Part shown: in pieces, positions 10,967 through 19,924 of the stretch
Position numbering within the stretch: position 1 is the stretch's first letter
How the letters are laid out: each line of letters begins with the position of its first letter
From: Nephromyces sp. MM_2019
Taxonomy: Eukaryota > Apicomplexa > Aconoidasida > Nephromycida
Length of the DNA: 27,090 nt
Assembly: GCA_015657535.1 (NCBI GenBank)
Contig: JADHZB010000236.1
Coordinates: 1-27,090, forward strand
Direction: 5' to 3'
Notes under the pieces: generated by a model
The model's input: only the letters and a program-made list of their open reading frames with translations
Databases searched by the model: none
Told to the model about the DNA's origin: nothing
Program-made: the position numbers and the translations under genes

Positions 10967-12719
10967 TACCACCATCGTCATTATTATTATTGCTATTATT
11001 ATCCACATCCCCATCAGAGTAATAGAATTGCTCTTTGAGATCCATATTTTCATTAGAATCATGTTCAAAACCCTCACCATTCTTAAACCTATGTTCATTT
11101 TGCATTGCCCCTTTTGTGACCTTTCTTAAACCACTTTTACTATGATCCTGTGATTTTAACTTACTTATTTTGACTTTTTTCAAGTGTTTCGCTTTCTCAT
11201 ATTCCTTTGAACTCCCATTTCCAGCGGCTTCACTTTGTAGATTATTTTGCTCAAATTTAGGCTCGTATGATATATCCTTTTGATTCATTCTTTTTGTATT
11301 TGAAGATTTTGCTGAAATAGGCTTAGTATTCAAACTGACATCCTCATTTCCATACTTAACTACTTTTGTTTCTTGATCCATTTCTGGGCTTTCTACCCTA
11401 CTAGAGAAATTTAATGCTGATATCGGCTGGATATTATTATCATCTGAAAATTCAGCAATCTTTATTCATAGTAATCTTTAAATGAACAACAAATCAATTT
11501 CTTACCAGTAGCCCTTCTGTTTATTTGAGAGATTGAGTGATTATTATAATTATTTCTCTATAATTTAAAACAGATTTGCGGGGTAGTTTTGATACTTATA
11601 GTCATTGCTGACAATACCTCAGAATCAGTGTAGTTATCCATTGCCTGTTCGCCAAATTTTGTTTTATAACTATCGGGTGCCTCTTTTTTAGTGGTATCCT
11701 GTGAGTTCTTTGAATTCAAATTATTGATCTCACCCGTATCATTATTAACTTCCGCTTTGTGATTGATGGTTTTTATTAGATGTATGTTTTCTGTTTTATC
11801 GTCAAAACTGTAATTATGATTTCCCAATAACTGATTACTAGCGTAAACTTCATAATCATAATTGGAATTCATCTGCTGAACCTCTTCTGAGACGGCATTA
11901 GATGCTTGATTAACATTGCTTCTTAATTCCTTTTTTCGGAAGGCTTTCTCTGAGTTAACATTGCCACCTTCATCTGAAAGATTGTCAACAAGACATAAGT
12001 TAAAGTACAAAATAAATATAACTCTGATTCATACTTTCATTATTTTCTTGCTCATCTTGAGTGTTTGAGGAAAATTCAATATTATTTAACCAACCCTTTT
12101 CCGATTTTATAGTACCCTTATTTTCAACTAAAAAACAATTGTTATTATTTTTATTTGCTTAGCAAATTCCATTCAAATCGTAATTGTATAAATAGCTTTA
12201 ATTAATATAAGAATTTCGAATATAAAAGATTTATATCGTTAAATATACAATTAGTTACATACATCCGAACATGCTAAGATATTCCGCAATATAAGAAACA
12301 TTACCATCAACAGATAGAAGATCTTCACTTTCTATATTCTCAGCTAAGGTATCTTTTACAGACCCTATCTCTTTTAATTTCCTTTGAAAAGCCTTTCTCG
12401 AATCTTGACTTCCACTCCAAAAGCTCGAGCCTATTTAAATCAGAGAACCATGCAATCTTACCAAGGGTATATATTAAAGTATAATATATGTTTCAAAAGT
12501 AAAAATAATTTTTAAATTTTCCCAATTGAAAAATTTGGCTACAGAGGATAGTTATTTTGTTTAAAAGATTACTAGAGGGCTCAATGCAGCAATTATTAAG
12601 ATAAAAATACTTTAAAGGAGCTTACCGGTCTTTTTCGATTTTATTCCATTAACCTGGGTATTTATAATTAACAGTGTATGGAAACAAATTAAAGCTATGT
12701 AAAGAAACGGAACTTTCAT
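6690..12719 (-). CDS. Secreted Asp/Asn-rich protein with coiled coil and ten-Cys tail, 18 exons
   Basis: I do not recognise the family. The spliced model has these minus-strand exons: 12719-12626, 12430-12305, 12127-12035, 11973-11618, 11557-11506, 11443-9732, 9683-9426, 8823-8754, 8556-8510, 8322-8280, 8123-8106, 7822-7770, 7705-7622, 7432-7370, 7296-7255, 7191-7133, 7043-6935, 6827-6690. It totals 1,138 residues, all junctions GT-AG and in frame. Residues 1-25 look like a signal peptide (MKVPFLYIALICFHTLLIIN). An upstream ATG at 12728 would add three residues. About 90-810 is polar, disordered and Cys-free, with Asp/Asn runs near 390-415. About 815-895 is Glu/Lys/Gln-rich and probably coiled coil. 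The last 190 residues hold ten Cys (954, 958, 963, 973, 989, 1000, 1007, 1044, 1056, 1103), which suggests a disulfide-bonded extracellular module. There is no later membrane segment, so a soluble secreted, vacuolar or organelle-content protein is inferred. Uncertain points are the exon 7 acceptor (9647 instead of 9683), the exon 11 acceptor, and the exon 15 donor. Confidence 0.72.
8824..9425 (-). other. Longest intron (intron 7) of the secreted protein gene
   Basis: This 602-base interval between AAG|GTAATA and ATTATAG|GTT is several times longer than most other introns of the gene (about 50-280 bases). I see no further exon in it, but a small one cannot be excluded. Confidence 0.45.
10923..10967. 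repeat. Coding ATC/GAT trinucleotide repeat
   Basis: This is an almost pure run of ATC on the plus strand (GAT on the minus strand), interrupted once by TTC. It encodes the poly-Asp tract, with one Glu, in exon 6 of the secreted protein. It is a likely length polymorphism. Confidence 0.85.
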
Positions 12720-12728
12720 GTCTATCAT

Positions 12729-14430
12729 AGGGAGTATAATCGTATCGTTTTTATCCTTTTTTAGATGTTTTTCGAAATTTAAAGATTTGCCCCAAATTAT
12801 TAATAGCCAATGTACTAAAAATAACCTATTTTATCCCTTATCAAGCATTTACAGTCAGTACTTTTGAGGTTAATTTTTACAGGTTATTGACTAAATTCAA
12901 CAAATTATCAACCCTGATAAATGAAATCAGCCAAAAAATTGGAATCAATATTTTTCAGTGGTACATCGTTTACTTTTGTAGTGATTTTTTCCACTAATTT
13001 CTACTCAATTTTCATGTAAATACAACTGTGTAGTTTAGATATGGAAATAAATTTCCCTCAATGAGTTCAGCACATCAATACAGTTTTTTCCAAATTAAGA
13101 TTGATGCCTCAGTTTGAAAGTTTTCATACTCTATCGTTTTCAAGTGTAAATATTTCAATTTAATTTAAAATTTAATTTGATAATTAACAATTCACATTTC
13201 ATTAGCATGATTTAGCTCCGCATATTTAGCTAATTACAAAACTCTACTTAATAAATTAAAAAGAAATCACAAAGTGAATCAATCCTATCGATTAAAAATT
13301 TCAACATGATAATTCAAGTAGACCTTAGATTAACAAATTTAAGTAAGGTTTTAGTTGGTAAAACCCAAAAAAAAACTGACTAGAAATCTTTAAAAAGGTA
13401 ATTTAGTTATATTAATGAAATAAATAACTAGAATGTTAGATTTTCTAATGTAATTTCAAGTTTTTTACGGAAAGAATATTTATAGATTTTTAACATCAGT
13501 CATTTATTTAATAAAATACTCAATATAATGTTATATAAATATTTAGTTGTCAACTCTTAATATGTACTTCATTTATTGTCCTACATAGCGAATTAGCGCA
13601 AATAAGTTTTCGTCTTTGAGTGATAGCCAAAGACATCAGAGTAGAGTAGCTAACTATGTAGTTAAACAAGATGAGCAACAAAGGAGCTCATGATATGCAA
13701 ACTTGAAAGGTTGGCAATATAATTTATCTCAAGTGTGAAGCGCTAGATGTATATTTCAAGCATTTTAATAATTGATGAGTCCACAACAGTAAAATATCTC
13801 TTAAAAACCTATAAATTTGCTATAAGTTAAGTGTAGGATACCATAGGTACTTAGTGTTCAGCTCAAAAGTTGTATATTAATGATAATTGAATTTTGAAGG
13901 TTGTTGAAAAAATATGAAATTTTTTAAAAATTGAACTGTTGTTTTAAAAAATAATAATGTAATAGCTATTTAAAGGTGAATTCATAACTTGTTATATATG
14001 TGACAGCTTCATTTGATAGTCTATTAACACAAATTTGTGGGGATTCGACTTGGTAGAATATTGCATGAGTTATCCTCATCATATCAAATGCATAAAATTG
14101 TATGATTCGCTTTTATAACTAAAATTGGAATGAAATTAAATTATGAATTCGTTAGAAAAACAGCAATATATTATTTAAGCTAAATATTGTTAACCTTTCA
14201 ATTATAACAATTAAGAGAGATAAAATGTCATTAATTGTTGATTAAAATTGTTTGTATTATGTTAAAATTATTGAAAATATAATTTCATTTGGTCAAACAT
14301 GATACTATTTTTTAAAAAAGTTGATTTTAAGTAGACTCCTCAACTTAAAGAGAGAATCTTTATATAGTGTACTAAACCCTGATAAAGTATATCATTATTA
14401 ATTTTCTTCAAATACGAAAAGATTAAGCTG
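12729..14430. other. Intergenic region, no gene seen
   Basis: About 1.7 kb of AT-rich sequence lies between the 3' end of the octanoyltransferase gene and the 5' end of the secreted protein gene, both on the minus strand. It should contain the promoter of the latter. Stops are dense in all frames, and I found no splice-linked exons, tRNA or repeats. Confidence 0.5.
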
Positions 14431-15726
14431 TCATGTTTTATAAAAATCATTGAGCAATTCTACCAAATTTTTAGAAATTTGAAGATCATTGGAAAAGGAT
14501 CCACTAAATTTCTCCAATAAAGATTGTTTTACATCTTCCAGTTTGATATCAGATTTAAAATCAGCTACTGTAGTTATTCCTCTATCAATAATACCACAAG
14601 GGATTATTTTCATGTAAGGGACTTTGCTCAATCTAATATTCAAAGCTAAACCATGGTAAGTAATCCAATGTTTTACTTTAATTCCAATGGCACATATCTT
14701 ATCACTTTTCATCCAAACTCCGGTAAGGCCTGGTATAGTTTGACTTTCAAGCCCGATTGAATGAAGGGTACTGATTACAATAGATTGAAGCCGATCTAAG
14801 TAACTACCTAAATCTTGTATGTATGCCTTAAGATCCATTATAGGGTACAATACAAGTTGCCCCGGCCCATGATAGGTAGTTTGTCCACCTCTTTCAACAC
14901 GATAAATTGGAATATTCTTGAAAATGTCTCTGTTTTCCAGATTTACGGGGTAGATCAGAGCTTGGTTAATCTTCGAAATAGTTCCACTTGATTGACTACT
15001 TATTGAGTTCAAGAATTCTTTTGATGATTTGTGATTTTTGGAAAGCTGACAGGAAGAAGTAATATTATTGTAATTTTGGATATATTCATCAATTTTTTTA
15101 TAGTCTTTGGTGGTTAAAGAGATATCTTTAATTAAACTAATGTCCTTAATTAGGTCTCGGTTCAAATTTATATGTGATGTTGTTGCTCCTTGACCTAATG
15201 TGTATACCGGTGGGTGTTGAAGTAATAATGCAAAGTCGTTAAGTGTTTCACCCAATTGGTTTCTTTGTTCGATAAGAATTCTTACTAAATTCTTTTGTAT
15301 GATGTTTGCGGTTGGGTATGGTATAAGAAATTCGGACCAATCCAAAACCTTACAAATTCTCTTATTTTTATTTGGTTTGAATATATATTGTGAATTAGGG
15401 AGAAGTTCTGAGGATGGAGAACTCAAGAGTGGGTCAGCTTCGTAGTGTCTTTGTTTTGGGCCGTAAATTCTTCGTTTCATGTATCTGTGCTTTTGGTGAA
15501 GGCAGTGAGTACTTACAGAGTTTTTTGAATCTAGGTAATGTTGAATGAATGAAATTGTTTTTTGAAGGCTCTGGCTGATCCTTAAGTCACTAAAGCATAA
15601 ATTACTGGACCATTTTAGATTCTTGCTCGCGGTATGTTGAGCACTGAGCACATTTGTCCAGTTGCTTATCAGAAGCAGTCGAATTATTATACAAAGAAGT
15701 AGAATAAGAGTTGAGTTTTTTATCAT
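14431..15726 (-). CDS. lipB: Octanoyl-[acyl-carrier-protein]:protein octanoyltransferase, probably plastid-targeted
   Basis: LipB transfers octanoyl from octanoyl-ACP to lipoyl domains of dehydrogenase E2 or glycine-cleavage H proteins; LipA then inserts sulfur. The 431-residue single-exon product has the family signatures in order: PPVYTLGQG (172-180), RGGQTTYHGPGQ (279-290), KICAIGIK with catalytic Lys343, YHGLALNI (357-364), and IIPCGI with catalytic Cys377. The Lys-Cys spacing of 34 equals that of E. coli LipB (Lys135/Cys169). Residues 1-29 form a hydrophobic signal-like segment ending VLSA. About 100 Ser/Lys/Asn-rich residues follow before the catalytic domain, the bipartite layout used for apicoplast import; a mitochondrial location is the alternative. 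A polar insert (about 185-275) separates the first two motifs and contains a repeated IKDISL (193-204). The start at 15726 is chosen because it gives the signal segment. Confidence 0.92.
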   Translation of the reverse strand: MIKNSTLILLLCIIIRLLLISNWTNVLSAQHTASKNLKWSSNLCFSDLRISQSLQKTISFIQHYLDSKNSVSTHCLHQKHRYMKRRIYGPKQRHYEADPLLSSPSSELLPNSQYIFKPNKNKRICKVLDWSEFLIPYPTANIIQKNLVRILIEQRNQLGETLNDFALLLQHPPVYTLGQGATTSHINLNRDLIKDISLIKDISLTTKDYKKIDEYIQNYNNITSSCQLSKNHKSSKEFLNSISSQSSGTISKINQALIYPVNLENRDIFKNIPIYRVERGGQTTYHGPGQLVLYPIMDLKAYIQDLGSYLDRLQSIVISTLHSIGLESQTIPGLTGVWMKSDKICAIGIKVKHWITYHGLALNIRLSKVPYMKIIPCGIIDRGITTVADFKSDIKLEDVKQSLLEKFSGSFSNDLQISKNLVELLNDFYKT

Positions 15727-16434
15727 TAACTCCTGAATTTTTCAAGTAATTTTTTCAACAACATTTTGTATTTTTGTTTTCTTTGATAAGTTACCGTGTA
15801 TCTTTAGTTGTAGTTGAGTTTCAAGATATTAAGAATTGCCTTTCATAAGTGTTTATTTCTTCTCTTACTGACGTGCTAGCTCACACTCTCTATTCAAGAA
15901 CCATCATTCGTTAAAATTCAATTTTTATTTGAATAATTTGATTTTGCTTTATAAAATTATTATATTGAATCTAACTTTCTTAAATTGAAAGAGTTTGACA
16001 CACATAGAAATTGTGGTTTATTTTTTAGTGTGTTTTAATAATTATTGGATTAAATATATACTAGTGGAATTTTATAAAAACTGTCAAATAAGCAAAATAA
16101 GAGTCGTAGTTTAGGCAACATTTAGTGTAGTTTTTCTTATTAAGCGCTTTTCAAAAGTTAGTATTGTATAATATTTTAATAGTTCATCACTTATTGTTTA
16201 TCTTTCATTCCACATTCTCTGTTCACATTTAAAATCATATTTTTCTTGTAAAAAAGTTGTATAATGATCTTTGCATGTTGAGCAATAGGTGAAAATTCAT
16301 ATTTATACATGATCACCCACCCAAATCAAAAAAAAATTTTCGTGCGATGTTATAAAAAAATTAGAATTATACAATTGCAATACACTGAGAGTAATAATTA
16401 CCCAAAATAGTTTGTGTATAGTTATATTAGAAAC
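15727..16434. other. Intergenic region, no gene seen
   Basis: About 0.7 kb of AT-rich sequence lies between the stop of the twin-CX9C gene and the start of lipB. It must hold the 3' end of one and the promoter of the other. No repeat or RNA gene is recognised. Confidence 0.5.
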
Positions 16435-17849
16435 TTAAGAGTATTGAGCATCTGGTGCAGCAATATATGGCTTGTGCTTGACAGCTGTACGATCTTCCAG
16501 GTAGTTATAACCTTTCATGAACTTCTCATGATCCCATTTGCACTGCTGCCATTCATTAAACCATTTCACGCACTTCTTAGACGCCCCTTGAGGATCCTAA
16601 AGTTATAAATGGAAAGAAAAACAACTATAGAATATATTGCAACGCAAAAGGTAATTCAAAAATTTAACAGGTAGGAGTTTATATCGAGGGTCCTGATGAA
16701 AATTTTTTTCAAATTAGAAAGTCGTCCTCAATTTAAAAGGAAAACATTATTCAGAGTCAAGTTGAATGAACTGAGAATTTCTATCAACTTAATTGCTGTC
16801 ACTATGACTTATAGAAAGTATTTACCATGTATGTTTGCATGCTGTGTAGACACTGGAATTCCTTAACAGCAAGCATACGACATGGGTCATCAGGATCATC
16901 TAGTTCGAGAGTCTCCGAAAATTTGTTGGTCTTGATTAGCACATCCTCAGCAGTAAGTGCAGTAGAGTTCATTGAATGTTGGTAAAGGCCATGATGATAT
17001 GCTAATAGCTTCTCCCAATTTGAATTCCAATTCTTTGGGCCATCTTGATAGCCTGCTTCAGGAAAATGTGATTTCATTATTTGATTGTATTGATTATTGG
17101 GCATCGCATCAGGAGAAAGTGAGGGCTGAGAAGTTGATTCATCGTGAATTGCCGCTGGGTCAAATGGTCGTCTATCAGTTACCCAGGGGTAACGAACTGC
17201 CTGAATTAAATATACGTTAATAAAATCTTCAATATGATATAAGTGATGGAATGTATAAAGGTTTTAATAGTGAAATTAGTGCTATGATAGTAGGATAATC
17301 AATAGCAATTGAGTCTAGTTTAGGGGTAAATAGCGTAAATCTCTAGCTTGAATGGAGACTTTTATAAAAAGTATAGAATAATGTGTGTGGGTAACCGCTT
17401 TGCATATCAACTTGTGAGCACAAGCAAAAAATATATCAAGCTTGTGTATTAATATTTAAAGTAAGCCACACAGTTTTGGTTAATTTTACCACTATATTTT
17501 ATAAAAGTGTGTTTTAACGGGTATAAAGTGTTGCACAAAGTGTAGCATAGTACCAAGAATAAAGTCTAATTATAGATAGCTATACATTGTTATAGTATGT
17601 ACGGATGTTGTATACTGTTATGTTGAAGGTATAGCACAGCATGTAGGCTTATATAAAAGCAGATTATACAAATTGGTTGTGCCATACTGTATTATAGTTA
17701 TTATCTTCTGGTTCAAAATAGCGAGAAGAGCCTTGTATTTGCCCTTGTGTCATAAAAGAGACTTCTTTAAAGTAAATGTTGTTTGGTTTTTCAGCGTCCA
17801 TAGCTGAATTTAGTGGAAGTTCGAATGACTTTTCTGGAAAAGCCTCCAT
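16435..17849 (-). CDS. Twin-CX9C (CHCH-type) protein, probably mitochondrial intermembrane space
   Basis: The minus-strand exons are 17849-17670, 17200-16826 and 16596-16435. All introns are phase 0 (469 and 229 bases) with donors GTATAA and GTAAAT and acceptors TTCAG and TTTAG. The 238-residue product has Cys167-X9-Cys177 (CRMLAVKEFQC), 16 residues, then Cys194-X9-Cys204 (CVKWFNEWQQC). This is the spacing of coiled-coil-helix-coiled-coil-helix proteins, which are folded by the Mia40/Erv1 oxidative relay or its functional equivalent and often belong to respiratory complexes or their assembly. The 160-residue N-terminal region is acidic and aromatic-rich, with no signal peptide or clear presequence, as expected for internal CX9C targeting. 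The C-terminus after the motif (205-238) is basic and Tyr-rich. I cannot name the complex. These four are the only cysteines, and exon 3 carries the second pair exactly. Confidence 0.82.
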
Positions 17850-19924
17850 TTTGTTATTTTAGTGTGTGACTTGAGATATAAATCGGAAGAAGTTTCTTCT
17901 TTGAAAAAGCGAATAGAAGTGATTTAGTTACACGGATCAATTTTCGAAAATATAATTTAATAACTTAATAAAACTTATCTCGAACACAATTTGGTATAAT
18001 TATTTATTATGTATTACGACTAATTTTCTCATATGCGTAACTTGCTGTGAGAGTTTGCATGTGTATTATTTACACACACTACATATATAGATTAGAAAGG
18101 TGTATATCTGTCTGCATGCACTTGAATTACAATCATACGCACACATAGAGCTAAGATCAACACACATAACATAGACACATTTGGACTTATGATCAACTCA
18201 AACACACAAATCTAGGTCTTAAATAGTTATTTATTTCCGTTTAGTGAATGGTATGACAAAATAACTTCCTCTTCCAAGTGTGTTTGCGCTATCCTAAATT
18301 CCTCTCTCAGCCTGTTAAATGACCATGCTACATACTCCCTACACACACTAACTTGCCCTCTTCGCACAAGAATACACATGTTGTCTACACACACTTTGCG
18401 CACACTCCAGTGTGGTACACCTACGGGCCACATTATAGTACTCTATAATTACATGCATACACACGTACACTTATTTTTATCTATACATATCCCTTGCTAT
18501 GATTGTGAAAGCATTCTAGTCATTTTTGAGTTAATAGAAGTTTCCGAAAGCTATATATAAATATATATGTTATTGTAGTTCAATTGGATAATATTACTTT
18601 CTATATAAATCAAAAAGTATTTAGAAACTAAGTTAAACTGAGAAAATTCGTATAAGATTTGTTCGAATATATATATATAGCAAATTGTGCTTGTTTAGTT
18701 TAGGAATAAAACAGAGTTCTAACTTTCGCATAATTTTAAGATACTAAATATATTACGTTGATTAAATGCAGAAATGTTTAAAATGTGTTATGAATTCATC
18801 CTAGTTATTTTTAAACTCCAACTTAAAACTGTCAAATTCCGAGGGGAAATTGGGTGGCAAAAGGATTAAATTTTAAAAAATGAGCGTTTATTTATAAAGG
18901 TTTGGGCAAGTCCCATACAAGTAGAGAATATAAGTCAGTGTAAAAACTTCATTTTACAATATTTACTGTTGTTATAATTTTATTAGTAGGGGGTATTGTA
19001 TCACCAAATTAAAAATTCCTGGCCAAGAATTTCCATTAATTATTTAAATTATTTAGTGCCTTCTGATTAATTTCAATATAGTCGATGAGTTTTATCATAA
19101 AGACTTGAATGACTTGAAGTGTGCCGCCTTGTATAATATAGAAAATTTTAGAACTAATTCAAAAGATGCATCATTCAATAAATTTGGTGAATTTATATAT
19201 TTCAAAATTAATATAAATTCAAGGCCTGTTATTAGGTGACCTGGACTTATTGGTGCTTAATCATGCTTGAAATACTTATTTGGGTAAATAGAGCACAATC
19301 AAAATCCAATTTATAAAAGTACTTCTTGTAACCATAATATGGTTTGAAGTATTTGACTAGGGCAATAATTAGATGCACTTTAAATGAAGCTTAGAATTTC
19401 TTTTATCACCTACAGATATGCCCTATTAGCACCTATATTTAGTTTGTCTATGTTTTCAGAATTGAGTATTTAGGCCTAGCCTAAGAATCATGAAAGCATA
19501 CTAGTAGCTTCATGCCAAGTTACCCTAGACACGAATTCTATATTCATTATGCATATTAATCCCTTTGAATAGCATCTCGATAGATTATCTGATAATAAAT
19601 ATTAGAAGTTAAATACTAAATGTATAATATATAATCATTAGTGAATAAGTAATATTTCTTTTCTGCCTAAGGACTTAAAACAAAAATTTTCAAGGTCAAA
19701 ATGATAAAAACTTGAGACTCATAGCTTGAAAAGCTTAACTAAAACAAATCTCAATACTTTTAACTCCAATCAAGCTGAAATTAGTGTGGGTTTTATAGAT
19801 AATTTATTTAGAAAATTTATACTACTTAGTTATCTATGAAAAATAAACGACTCTTTCATGTTCGGAAGATTCTGCTTTTGTAAATTAGCGTATTGATATT
19901 AAGCAAAGCGTTTATCGAAGAAGG
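17850..19924. other. Divergent intergenic region, no gene seen
   Basis: About 2.1 kb lies between the divergently transcribed twin-CX9C gene (minus) and secreted-protein gene (plus), so it should hold both promoters. From about 18060 to 18470 it is dense in CACACA and ACACAT words with frequent TGTGT complements. The rest is featureless AT-rich sequence. Open frames at 18227-18433 and 18378-18560 are short, overlap on opposite strands and lack support. Confidence 0.5.
18113..18120. promoter_or_regulatory. TGCATGCA palindrome, candidate ApiAP2 site
   Basis: An exact TGCATGCA lies 264 bases upstream of the twin-CX9C start codon. This octamer is an established ApiAP2-type motif upstream of genes in Plasmodium and Toxoplasma. 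A single 8-mer can occur by chance; another copy (7166-7173) lies inside a coding exon. Confidence 0.3.

Noticed and set aside
9779..11098. Open frames on both strands opposite or shifted from the large exon, including His-rich and Met-rich products
   Set aside because: They are frame shadows of the poly-Asp and Asp/Ser-rich coding exon on the minus strand.
16688..16745. CTGATGA followed by an AT stem and GAAA, resembling a hammerhead ribozyme core
   Set aside because: Convincing stems I and III and a cleavage triplet in the right place could not be found. It lies antisense in an intron of the twin-CX9C gene, and the match is short enough to be chance.
16972..17220. An 82-codon plus-strand open frame
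   Set aside because: It is antisense to exon 2 of the twin-CX9C gene, whose exons are supported by splice sites and the cysteine pattern.
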